From contig CAYZBJ010000004.1 of NCBI GenBank assembly GCA_964476625.1, positions 26,461 through 90,460 of the forward strand: a stretch of DNA of 64,000 nt, given 5' to 3'. A program made the translations under genes and the position numbers. Shown here in pieces: positions 25,962 through 33,426 of this stretch. The stretch is from JAMLIN01 sp964476625. GTDB taxonomy: Bacteria > Pseudomonadota > Gammaproteobacteria > Burkholderiales > Burkholderiaceae_E. Every line of letters begins with the position of its first letter. The stretch's first letter is position 1. The notes under the pieces are model-generated. The model worked only from the letters and a program-made list of their open reading frames with translations, searched no databases and was not told the origin of the DNA.

Positions 25962-26713
25962 GCCACGGCGTCGGCGATCCCCTGGTCACGATCGCCGTCC
26001 CGTCCCTGAACCAGGGCCGGTTCCTCGACGCCGCCCTCGAGTCGATTGCCGCCCAATCCGTTCCGGTCGAGATCTTCGTGGCCGATGCCGGCTCGACCGA
26101 TGGCTCGGTGGCGATCATCGAGCGCTGGTCGGAGCGGCTCGCGGGCTGGCGCAGTCATCCCGACGCCGGCCAGGCCAGCGCGATCAATGAATGCATCGCC
26201 AAAGGCTCGGCTCCTTACGTCGCCTGGTTGAACAGCGACGACCTCATGCTGCCGGGCATGCTGCGGCGTCTGCTCACCGCGCTCGATGGCCATCCACGAT
26301 GGCCCGCCGCCTACGGGCGGGTCGCCAATGTCGACGAGCGCAGCGGCCGGCGCTGGCCGGTCTGGGTCGAACCCTTCTCCGAGCGGCGGATGGCGCTGCG
26401 CTGCGTGATATCGCAACCGGGGTCGCTGATCCGCCGCGGCGCCTGGGATGCCGTTGGCGGCCTCGACGAATCGCTCCACATGACCATGGACTACGATCTC
26501 TGGTGGCGACTGGCGAGACGCTTCGGCCCGCCGGGGATGGTCGACGAAGAAGTCGCGGTCAACCGGGTGCATGATGAAACCAAGACCCGGCGCTTTCGAC
26601 GTCGCCACTATGCGGAGGCGATGGCGGTCGTGCGCCGGCACCATGGCCGGGTACCGCTCAAATGGTGGCTCGCCCAGCCCTACGCGGTCTGGTACAAGTC
26701 CATTATTGGCTGA
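25958..26713 (+). CDS. Family 2 glycosyltransferase
   Basis: 251 residues, a compact GT-A enzyme: VTIAVPSLNQGRFLDAALES at residue ~9, VADAGSTDGSVAIIERW, HPDAGQASAINECIAKG, WLNSDDLMLPGMLRR near residue 91, SQPGSLIRRGAWDAVGGLDE, and DYDLWWRLARRFGPPG. It overlaps the fcl stop (ATGA), so it is translated with the GDP-fucose genes and may be the fucosyl- or perosaminyltransferase, but specificity is not readable. It is the fourth member of the local GT2 set and lacks the C-terminal extension of the others. Conserved His/Asn in VNRVHDETKTRRF near the end is common in the subgroup. Confidence 0.88.
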   Translation: MSHGVGDPLVTIAVPSLNQGRFLDAALESIAAQSVPVEIFVADAGSTDGSVAIIERWSERLAGWRSHPDAGQASAINECIAKGSAPYVAWLNSDDLMLPGMLRRLLTALDGHPRWPAAYGRVANVDERSGRRWPVWVEPFSERRMALRCVISQPGSLIRRGAWDAVGGLDESLHMTMDYDLWWRLARRFGPPGMVDEEVAVNRVHDETKTRRFRRRHYAEAMAVVRRHHGRVPLKWWLAQPYAVWYKSIIG

Positions 26714-26741
26714 GATGAACGACCCCCACGCTCGCTATTGC

Positions 26742-26797
26742 TCGCTGCCCCCCAAAGGGGGCTTTCAGTGGCTTCGGGCGGCCGCGCGCCACTGAAA
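26742..26797. repeat. Intergenic double hairpin (C-run/G-run repeat)
   Basis: Between two glycosyltransferase genes lies GCCCCC-CAAA-GGGGGC (26747-26762), followed directly by a perfect 10-bp inverted repeat (26763-26772 TTTCAGTGGC with 26788-26797 GCCACTGAAA). The CGCTGCCCCCCAAAGGGGGC type is, from memory, a scattered intergenic element in Burkholderiales. The right arm ends at the A of the next ATG, so folding could limit translation of the GT4 gene. No T-run follows, so it is not a classical terminator. Confidence 0.6.
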
Positions 26798-27927
26798 TGC
26801 GCATCCTCCACTATTTCCGCCTCTCCCGCCCGGACTCCTTCGGCGGGGTCGAGCAGTTCATCCACCAGCTCAGCGTCGCCACGCGTGAGTTCGGGGTGAG
26901 CAGCCATGTGCTCGCGACGGCCGACACGCCGCAGGCGCCGACCCAGCGGCTCGACGGGCATGTGGTGCATCAGGCCCCGGTGGGTTTCAGGATCGCCGGC
27001 GTCGAGTTCTCGACCAGCGCGGCGATGCGGTTTCGGGAGCTGGCAGCCAAGGTCGACCTGGTCCACTACCACTTCCCCTGGCCCTTCGCCGATCTCACCC
27101 ATCTCGCATTCGGGCGCAAGGTGCCGGCCATCGTGACGTATCACTCGGACATCGTGCGCCAGCCGACGATGCTCAAGTTCTACAGTCCGCTGATGCACCT
27201 GTTCCTCGGCCGGGTCGACCGGATCGTCGCGACATCGCCGAACTACGTGCGCACCAGTCCGGTCCTGCAGCGTCACCGCGAGCGGGTCGAGGTGATCCCG
27301 ATCGGGCTGGATCCCGAGAGCTATCCGCCCCCCTCGGCGGCCCGCGTCGCCGAGCTCGAGCGCGAGCACGGGCGCCGCTTCTTCCTCTTCGTCGGCATGC
27401 TGCGCTACTACAAGGGCATCCACGTCCTGCTCGACGCGGTCCGGCATACCGACATCCCGGTGGTGATCGCCGGCGGCGGCCCGCTGGAGGAGTCGCTGCG
27501 GGCCCAGGCCAGATCGCCCGGCCTGTCCAACGTGCGCTTCCTCGGCGAGGTCAGCGAGGAAGACAAGTGCGCGCTGCTGTCGCTGTGCCGCGCGGTGGTC
27601 CAGCCCTCGCACCTGCGCTCGGAAGCCTTCGGCATCTCCCTGCTCGAAGGCGCGATGTTCGGCAAGCCGATGGTCTGCTGCGAGATCGGCACCGGCACCA
27701 CCTTCATCAACATCGACGGCGAGACCGGATGCGCCGTCGAGCCGGCCGATCCGCTCACCCTGCGCGAGGCGATGCAGCGGCTGCTCGACGACGACCAGCT
27801 CGTCGCGCGCTACGGCGCCCAGGCGGCGGCGCGGTTCAGGACGCATTTCACCGCCGAGCGGATGGCAGCCTCGTACAGCGCGCTCTACCAGCGCGTCATC
27901 GAGCGCGCCGACGCCACTCCGGAATGA
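26797..27927 (+). CDS. Family 4 glycosyltransferase
   Basis: 376 residues, GT-B fold. The N-terminal acceptor domain starts with LHYFRLSRPDSFGGVEQFI (Gly-Gly loop at residues ~16-17) and VDLVHYHFPWPFADL. The donor domain has FFLFVGMLRYYKGIHVLLDA, VVIAGGGPLEESLRAQ, and HLRSEAFGISLLEGAMFGKPMV with the E-x7-E pair near residues 274-282, then GTGTTFINIDGETG. This layout is close to mannosyl-, rhamnosyl- and fucosyltransferases of O-antigen clusters (WbpY/WbpZ-like). The ATG lies inside the right arm of the hairpin at 26788-26797. The stop overlaps the ATG of the epimerase at 27924. Confidence 0.9.
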   Translation: MRILHYFRLSRPDSFGGVEQFIHQLSVATREFGVSSHVLATADTPQAPTQRLDGHVVHQAPVGFRIAGVEFSTSAAMRFRELAAKVDLVHYHFPWPFADLTHLAFGRKVPAIVTYHSDIVRQPTMLKFYSPLMHLFLGRVDRIVATSPNYVRTSPVLQRHRERVEVIPIGLDPESYPPPSAARVAELEREHGRRFFLFVGMLRYYKGIHVLLDAVRHTDIPVVIAGGGPLEESLRAQARSPGLSNVRFLGEVSEEDKCALLSLCRAVVQPSHLRSEAFGISLLEGAMFGKPMVCCEIGTGTTFINIDGETGCAVEPADPLTLREAMQRLLDDDQLVARYGAQAAARFRTHFTAERMAASYSALYQRVIERADATPE

Positions 27928-28838
27928 AGCTCGCGCTGACCGGCGCGGGCGGCTGGATCGGCGGCCGACTGCGTGAAGCCGCCGTCGCGCGAGGGATCGA
28001 TACCAGCGCGCTGCGGGTTCGCGCCGGCGAGCCGATCGCACCGCCGCCGGCCGACGTGATGGTCCATGTCGGCGGCATCGCCCACGACCTCCACGGCCAG
28101 ATGGACGAAGCGGCGTACCGTGCCGCCAATGCGGAACTGCCGGTCGAACTCGCACGCCGCTGCGCCGAGGCCGGCTATCGGCGCTTCGTCTTCGTGAGCA
28201 GCGTGAAGGTGATCGGCGATTCGACCAGCGCGCCGGCGACCGAGGACACGATCTGCCGGCCCCGGGGGCCCTATGCCCGGGCCAAACTCGATGCCGAGCA
28301 CGGCCTGGCCCGCCTCGCGACAACCACCGGCCTGGAAGTGTTCATCGCGCGGCCTCCCCTTGTCTACGGCCCCGGCGTCGGCGCCAATTTCGGCCGCCTC
28401 ATCGAGCTGGCCGACGGACCCATGCCGTGGCCGGTGTCGGCACGCAAGGCCAGGCGCTCGCTCGTCTACATCGAGAACCTGGTCGACGCCCTACTGTTTC
28501 TCGCCCTGCGGCCCGGCGAGTCCTTCGCCCCCGCATCGGCCGACTCGACCGCCGGTACCGCCACGATCTATCACGTCGCCGATGGGCCGGCGCCCGCCGT
28601 CGACGAACTGGTCGATCGCCTGCGCCTCGCGCTCGGCCGCCCGCCCCGGCATGTGCGGGTGCCGGCTGCGCTGGTGGCAGCCGCGCTGGCGGCCCCGGTC
28701 ATCGGCGGCCGGGCCCGGCGCCTGTTCGACAGTCTCGAACTCGATACCGGACGCCTCCTCGCGGCCGGCTGGCGACCCCCTGTCGGCTTCGACGCGGCGA
28801 TCGAGCAGACCGTCCGGGCATGGCGGGAGACTCGCTGA
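27924..28838 (+). CDS. wbpV: NAD-dependent sugar epimerase/reductase, WbpV-like
   Basis: 304 residues, extended short-chain dehydrogenase: LALTGAGGWIGGRLREAA (NAD loop GAGGWIG at residues 6-12), HVGGIAHDLHG, FVFVSSVKVIGDSTSAPATE, catalytic Tyr/Lys in GPYARAKLDAEHGL near residue 117, and ARPPLVYGPGVGANFGRLI. It sits directly before the WbpL- and WbpM-like genes, as wbpV does in Pseudomonas O-antigen loci, where it reduces UDP-4-keto-6-deoxy-GlcNAc to UDP-QuiNAc (or the FucNAc epimer in WbpK). Its stop overlaps the next ATG. The C4 stereochemistry of the product cannot be told from sequence alone. Confidence 0.83.
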   Translation: MKLALTGAGGWIGGRLREAAVARGIDTSALRVRAGEPIAPPPADVMVHVGGIAHDLHGQMDEAAYRAANAELPVELARRCAEAGYRRFVFVSSVKVIGDSTSAPATEDTICRPRGPYARAKLDAEHGLARLATTTGLEVFIARPPLVYGPGVGANFGRLIELADGPMPWPVSARKARRSLVYIENLVDALLFLALRPGESFAPASADSTAGTATIYHVADGPAPAVDELVDRLRLALGRPPRHVRVPAALVAAALAAPVIGGRARRLFDSLELDTGRLLAAGWRPPVGFDAAIEQTVRAWRETR

Positions 28839-29860
28839 TGGATCCACTGATCCGCCTGCTCCTGTGGAGTGCAGCCGCCGCTGCCCTGTGCGCGGCCCTG
28901 CTCGGGCTGATGCGCGCAACCGGCTTCATGATGCATGTGCTCGACCGGCCCAACGCCCGCTCGATGCACACCCGGCCGATTCCGCGGGTCGGTGGCCTGC
29001 CGCTGCTCGTCGCGGGCTGGGCGCTGGCCGTCTTCGCCGCGCCCGCAGGCCCCGCGCAGGCGGCGGCCTTCAGCCTGCCGCTCGCCTTCCTCATGCTGGT
29101 CGGCGGGCTCGACGACCGGATCGGGCTGGCCGCCCTGCCCCGGATGCTGGCCCAGTTCGCCTGCGCCGCGCCGCTGGCCGCGTCCTGGTCGATGCGCCTG
29201 GTCGAGCAGGCCCCGGCCGACCTGGCCTTCGCCCTGGCCGGCCTGCTTGCGGTGCTGGCGATCCTGGCGGTCACCTGGGCGATCAACCTCTACAACTTCA
29301 TGGACGGCTCCGATGCGCTGGCCGGTCTGATGACGGCGATCGGCTTCGGCGCGCTGGCGCTGGCCCGCCCCGAGACCCCGATCGGCCTCACGGCCGCCTG
29401 CATGGCCGGCGCCGCGCTCGGCTTCCTTGTCCACAACCGACCGCCGGCCCGGGTGTTCCTCGGCGACCTCGGCTCGACCGCCCTCGGTTTTCTCGCTGCC
29501 GCGCTCGCCTTCGAGGGCATGGTCGCCGGCCACTGGCCCTTCTGGTTCCCCGGCATCGTGTTCATGCCCTTCTGGCTCGACGCCACCCTGACCCTGCTGC
29601 GGCGGGCGCTGGCCGGCAAGCGCCTGTCCGAGGCGCACCGCGACCATGCCTACCAGCGGCTCGCCCTGGCCGGTGCGGGCCATACGGGCACGGCAATTGC
29701 GTACGGAGCCCTGATGCTGGCCGATGCAGCCGCCGCGCTCTGGCTGCTGCGCCAGGCCGGCGGCGCTTTCCCGATATATGAAATTGCTGGGATAATCATG
29801 ATCCATCTGCTTGCCTACTTCTTCATCCAGGCCCGCGCCATTCCTCCTCTCGCCGACTGA
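28838..29860 (+). CDS. wbpL: Undecaprenyl-phosphate 6-deoxy-HexNAc-1-phosphate transferase, WbpL/WecA family
   Basis: 340 residues with about ten membrane helices, MraY/WecA/WbpL family. It primes the lipid carrier by moving a HexNAc-1-phosphate from UDP-sugar to undecaprenyl phosphate. Seen: DRPNARSMHTRPIPRVGG near residue 37, GGLDDRIGL (the D-D pair that binds Mg2+) near residue 88, NLYNFMDGSDALA near residue 150, VFLGDLGSTALGFL near residue 207, and the HRDHAYQRL cytoplasmic loop near residue 264. The order wbpV-wbpL-wbpM is the same as in Pseudomonas aeruginosa loci. It initiates synthesis of the repeat unit or of the adaptor for the ABC-exported chain. Confidence 0.92.
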   Translation: MDPLIRLLLWSAAAAALCAALLGLMRATGFMMHVLDRPNARSMHTRPIPRVGGLPLLVAGWALAVFAAPAGPAQAAAFSLPLAFLMLVGGLDDRIGLAALPRMLAQFACAAPLAASWSMRLVEQAPADLAFALAGLLAVLAILAVTWAINLYNFMDGSDALAGLMTAIGFGALALARPETPIGLTAACMAGAALGFLVHNRPPARVFLGDLGSTALGFLAAALAFEGMVAGHWPFWFPGIVFMPFWLDATLTLLRRALAGKRLSEAHRDHAYQRLALAGAGHTGTAIAYGALMLADAAAALWLLRQAGGAFPIYEIAGIIMIHLLAYFFIQARAIPPLAD

Positions 29861-29871
29861 GCCGCCACGCC

Positions 29872-31761
29872 ATGCCGCCCTCCCTCAGCCATCGGCGTCT
29901 CATCGCGCTCGCCTACGACCTCGCGGTGGTTGCCCTGGCCTGGTGGGTGAGCTATTTCGTCGCCTTCGGCCTGACCCTGCCGGTCGAGGCCCGCGCGGAG
30001 ATGCTGCGTACTTTCCCGGCCGTCGCGGCCCTCCAGCTGGGCTCCTTCGCCTTCTTCCGGCTCTACCGCGGCATGTGGCGCTTCGCGAGCCTCCACGACT
30101 TCAAGCAGATCGGCAAGGCGGTCGGCGCCGCTGCGCTGCTGCAGACCGCAATCCTCTTCATCTGGAGCCGCGGCTTCCTGGTGCCGCGTTCGGCCCTGGT
30201 CCTCGACCCCCTGCTGGTGATCCTGCTGATGTGCGGCGGCCGCATGACCTACCGCTGGTGGAAGGAACAATGGCCGGCCGCCGATGCGCCCAAGGGCAAG
30301 CCGGTACTGGTGCTCGGCGCCGGCGAATCGGCCTTCAAGCTGGTCCTGCAGTTGCAACGCTCGCCCGCCTGGCAGATCGTCGCCCTGCTCGACGATGATC
30401 GCGCCAAGGTCGGCCGGCAGATCTCCGGTCACCAGGTGATCGGCACCTGGGAAGACCTTGCCAAGGCCAGCCTGGCCACGGGCGCCCGCCATGCGCTGCT
30501 CGCGGTCGGCGAGGCCGACCACCTGGTCCGCCGGCGCGCCTTCGAGTTGTGCGAGAAGGCTGGCGTGAGGCTACAGATCGTCCCGGACATCGATGCGCTC
30601 ATGACCGAGGGAATCCATCTCTCGAACATCCGCAACATCGAGGTCGACGACCTGTTGCGGCGCGATCCGGTCACGCTCGACATCAGCGGCCTGCGCCAGT
30701 TGCTCACCCTGCGCACGGTGCTCGTCACCGGCGCCGGCGGCTCGATCGGCGCGGAGCTCTGCCGGCAGATCGCGCGCTTTCGCCCCAAGCTGCTGATCCT
30801 CCTCGAGCTCGGCGAGTATCCGCTCTACCAGATCCATGAAACGCTCCGGCGCGACCACCCGGAGCTGAAGGTGGTCCCGGTGATCGCCGACATCAAGGAC
30901 CAGCGCCGCCTCTTCGACGTGTTCGCGCGCCATGCGCCCGAGATCGTCTTCCACGCCGCTGCCTACAAGCATGTGCCGCTGATGGAAACCGGCAACAGCT
31001 GGCAGGCGGTGCAGAACAACACCCTCGGCACGGTGCGCCTGATGGAGACGGTCGCGCGTTTCCCGGTCGAGCGGCTGGTGTTCATCTCGACCGACAAGGC
31101 CGTCAATCCGACCAGCGTCATGGGCGCGACCAAGCGCCTGTCCGAGATGCTCATCCACGAATGGGGCGTGCGCAATCCCCAGACCAGCACCGTCACGGTT
31201 CGCTTCGGCAATGTGCTGGGCTCGACCGGCAGCGTGGTGCCGAAGTTCAAGGACCAGATCGCCCGGGGCGGCCCGATCACCATCACCGACCCGGCGATGC
31301 GGCGCTACTTCATGTCGATATCCGAGGCCGCCCAGCTGGTGCTGCAGGCCGCCCGGATGGGCAACGGCGGCGAGATCTTCGTGCTCGACATGGGCGAACC
31401 GATCCTGATCGCCGACCTCGCCCGCGACATGATCCGCCTGTCCGGCCTCGCCGAGGGCGAGATCGCGATCGAGTACACCGGCTTGCGGCCCGGCGAGAAG
31501 CTCTTCGAGGAACTGCTCGCCAACGACGAGGCGACGCTCGCGACCCGGCATCGCAAGCTGCGGGTGGCCCGGTCCTTCGAGTCCCCCGGCGCTGTCTGGG
31601 AGAAGCAGGTGATGGCCTGGCTGACCGAATCCCCCAACCTGCTCGATGCCGATGTCCGCGCCGGGCTGGTCCGCTTCGTGCCCGAGTACCAGCCCTACCA
31701 GGACCCTGCCGCGAAGATCATCACGCTGCACCCTGGCGCGACCAGCCGGCTGTCGGCCTGA
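29872..31761 (+). CDS. wbpM: UDP-GlcNAc 4,6-dehydratase, membrane-bound WbpM/CapD type
   Basis: 629 residues, the full length of the large WbpM/FlaA1-like dehydratases. Four hydrophobic helices span residues ~10-115, then a CoA-binding-like Rossmann domain (PVLVLGAGESAFKLVLQL, residue ~143), then the catalytic dehydratase domain with LVTGAGGSIGAELCRQI at residue ~284. The catalytic Tyr of ordinary SDRs is replaced by Met417, with Lys421, in PTSVMGATKRLSEM, the Ser-Met-Lys arrangement known for WbpM. It makes UDP-4-keto-6-deoxy-GlcNAc for the WbpV-like enzyme. RFGNVLGSTGSVVPKF and GLRPGEKLFEELL are family-typical. It closes the polysaccharide locus; apaH follows after 38 bases. Confidence 0.94.
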   Translation: MPPSLSHRRLIALAYDLAVVALAWWVSYFVAFGLTLPVEARAEMLRTFPAVAALQLGSFAFFRLYRGMWRFASLHDFKQIGKAVGAAALLQTAILFIWSRGFLVPRSALVLDPLLVILLMCGGRMTYRWWKEQWPAADAPKGKPVLVLGAGESAFKLVLQLQRSPAWQIVALLDDDRAKVGRQISGHQVIGTWEDLAKASLATGARHALLAVGEADHLVRRRAFELCEKAGVRLQIVPDIDALMTEGIHLSNIRNIEVDDLLRRDPVTLDISGLRQLLTLRTVLVTGAGGSIGAELCRQIARFRPKLLILLELGEYPLYQIHETLRRDHPELKVVPVIADIKDQRRLFDVFARHAPEIVFHAAAYKHVPLMETGNSWQAVQNNTLGTVRLMETVARFPVERLVFISTDKAVNPTSVMGATKRLSEMLIHEWGVRNPQTSTVTVRFGNVLGSTGSVVPKFKDQIARGGPITITDPAMRRYFMSISEAAQLVLQAARMGNGGEIFVLDMGEPILIADLARDMIRLSGLAEGEIAIEYTGLRPGEKLFEELLANDEATLATRHRKLRVARSFESPGAVWEKQVMAWLTESPNLLDADVRAGLVRFVPEYQPYQDPAAKIITLHPGATSRLSA

Positions 31762-31799
31762 GGGCGTGACATCCCCGGCGGCGCCATGATCATCACCCC

Positions 31800-32609
31800 A
31801 TGATCGCGATCGGCGACGTGCAAGGCTGCGCCGCCTGCCTGCACGAACTGCTCGGGCGCCTGCCTGCCGACGAACCGCTCTGGTTCGCCGGCGATCTCGT
31901 CAACCGGGGGCCCGCCTCGCTCGAGACGCTGCGCATGGTGCGCGCACTGGGCCCGCGCGCGAGCTGCGTGCTCGGCAACCACGACCTGCACCTGCTGGCG
32001 GTCCATGCCGGCATTCGTCCGGCCCACGATTCCGACACCCTCGCCGACATCCTCGCCGCCCCCGATCGGGACGAACTCATCGACTGGGTGCGCACCCGGC
32101 CGTTGGCGGTGGCCGGCGATGGCCACCTGATGGTCCACGCCGGCGTGTTTCCCGAGTGGAGCACCGCCGACGTGATCGAGCGCGCCGGCGAAGTCGAGCA
32201 GGTGCTCGCCAGCGACGACTGGATCGGTTTCCTGCGGGAGATGTACGGCAACACGCCCGCGCGCTGGGACGATTCGCTCACCGGCGCCGATCGCCTGCGC
32301 ACGATCGTCAATGCGCTGACCCGGATGCGCATGCTCGCACCCGATGGCTCGCAGGACTTCCGGCACAAGGGCTCGCCCGGCACGGCGCCGGCCGGCTACC
32401 GGCCCTGGTTCGACTGGCCGGGCCGACGGACCGCTGGCACCACGATGGTGTTCGGCCATTGGTCGGCGCTCGGCCTGGTCGACCGGCCCGGCCTGCTGGC
32501 GCTGGACACCGGCTGCGTCTGGGGCGGCGAACTGACCGCGGTCAGGCTGCGCGATCGCGATAGAACGCAGGTAGCGTGTCGTCCAGCGCAATGTCGAGGG
32601 ACCGGCTGA
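31800..32609 (+). CDS. apaH: Symmetrical bis(5'-nucleosyl)-tetraphosphatase
   Basis: 269 residues. This metallophosphatase cleaves Ap4A to two ADP, and also removes Np4 caps from RNA. All PPP-family motifs are present: MIAIGDVQGCAACLHELL (GDxxG; Cys where many have His), LWFAGDLVNRGPASL (GDxxxRG), VLGNHDLHLLAVHAG (GNHD/E), LMVHAGVFPEW, and the ApaH-typical LALDTGCVWGGELTA near the end. The ATG at 31800 is preceded by a short out-of-phase ATG frame that stops at once. Its last 68 bases overlap the end of plsC on the opposite strand, so the final ~20 residues (RDRDRTQVACRPAQ) are poorly conserved read-through. Confidence 0.93.
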   Translation: MIAIGDVQGCAACLHELLGRLPADEPLWFAGDLVNRGPASLETLRMVRALGPRASCVLGNHDLHLLAVHAGIRPAHDSDTLADILAAPDRDELIDWVRTRPLAVAGDGHLMVHAGVFPEWSTADVIERAGEVEQVLASDDWIGFLREMYGNTPARWDDSLTGADRLRTIVNALTRMRMLAPDGSQDFRHKGSPGTAPAGYRPWFDWPGRRTAGTTMVFGHWSALGLVDRPGLLALDTGCVWGGELTAVRLRDRDRTQVACRPAQCRGTG

Positions 32610-33342
32610 TCGCAAGGCGCGCCTGCTCGGCAAGTCCATGGCGGGTGACCCCGGCGGCGGTATCGATGGCCGCCAATACATGCATCTCGGCCACCAGTTC
32701 CGGGTGACCGGTGATCCGCCAGACCGAATCCATGAAATGGTCGTCGCCGATGAAGGCAGCGGCATGGCTCGGAATGCCATCGGGATCGACATAACGCAGC
32801 CCGACCGGCACGACGGGCGCCCCCACCGCGATCGCCGCCTGCGCGAGGTTGCCGAAGAAGGGCAACACCCGGCGTCCGTCGCTGGTCGTACCCTCGGGGA
32901 ACACCGCAGCGCGCCGGCCGTCCTCGAGCCGTCGGCCGAGCGCGCCGATGACCTCGTGGACGGCGCGACGCCGGCCGCGTTCGATGAAGACCGTGCCGAC
33001 CCGGGCGACCAGGGTACCGGCCAGCGGCCAGCGGGCAATCTCGCTCTTGGCGACGAAGGTCGCGGGCGCGACCGCATTGACCACGAAGATGTCGAGCCAG
33101 GACACATGGTTGGCCAGCAGCATCCGGCCACCGGCCTGGCTCGCCAGGGCTTCGCCACCGGTACGCACGACTTCGCGTACCCGTACCCCGCAACAGGCGA
33201 GCAGCATCCGCGACCAGCCACGGATCAGGGCATCGCGGCGCGTCTGCGAGACCAGCGGAAAGACGAGGAACACCGTCAGCAGGCCACCGAACAGCAGGCC
33301 GACGAGCCCGGGCAGGCGAACGAAGCGACGCAGCCAGGTCAT
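32542..33342 (-). CDS. plsC: 1-acyl-sn-glycerol-3-phosphate acyltransferase
   Basis: 266 residues. It acylates lysophosphatidic acid to phosphatidic acid at the inner membrane. An N-terminal hydrophobic helix (LPGLVGLLFGGLLTVFLVFP) is followed by the H-x4-D catalytic motif NHVSWLDIFVVN near residue 78, GTVFIERGRR, the substrate-binding FPEGTTSDGRRVLPF near residue 150, and APVVPVGLRYVD. Normal length for the family. It lies downstream of pyrC' on the - strand, separated by the large palindrome at 33364-33419, and its 3' end overlaps apaH antisense. The pyrB-pyrC-plsC order is common in betaproteobacteria. Confidence 0.93.
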   Translation of the reverse strand: MTWLRRFVRLPGLVGLLFGGLLTVFLVFPLVSQTRRDALIRGWSRMLLACCGVRVREVVRTGGEALASQAGGRMLLANHVSWLDIFVVNAVAPATFVAKSEIARWPLAGTLVARVGTVFIERGRRRAVHEVIGALGRRLEDGRRAAVFPEGTTSDGRRVLPFFGNLAQAAIAVGAPVVPVGLRYVDPDGIPSHAAAFIGDDHFMDSVWRITGHPELVAEMHVLAAIDTAAGVTRHGLAEQARLAISRSLDIALDDTLPAFYRDRAA

Positions 33343-33363
33343 TGGCGGCTCGACACAGATGAG

Positions 33364-33419
33364 GAGTAAATGGGGTCAGACTCCATTTGCGTGCAAATGG
33401 AGTCTGACCCCATTTACTC
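33364..33419. repeat. Perfect palindrome with 27-bp arms and adjoining short duplication
   Basis: Arms 33364-33390 and 33393-33419 are exact reverse complements with a 2-base centre (GT); each arm contains AAATGGGGTCAGACTCCATT. Directly after it, CCATTTACTCT (33410-33420) is repeated at 33423-33433, and the stop codon of pyrC' (33427-33429) lies in that second copy. The GGGGTCAGA core is, from memory, common in REP/RAYT-type mobile palindromes of proteobacteria. It could also act as a strong two-way hairpin, but no T-run follows on either strand. It fills most of the 84-base gap between plsC and pyrC'. Confidence 0.9.
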
Positions 33420-33426
33420 TTGCCAT

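Noticed and set aside
28571..29806. 411-residue - strand open frame opposite wbpL
   Set aside because: Gln/Arg/Gly-rich shadow with no domain; wbpL is certain on the + strand.
33364..33419. Reading the palindrome as a rho-independent terminator
   Set aside because: The stem is far longer than usual and no T-run follows on either strand; a mobile REP-like element is more likely, though it may still affect transcription.
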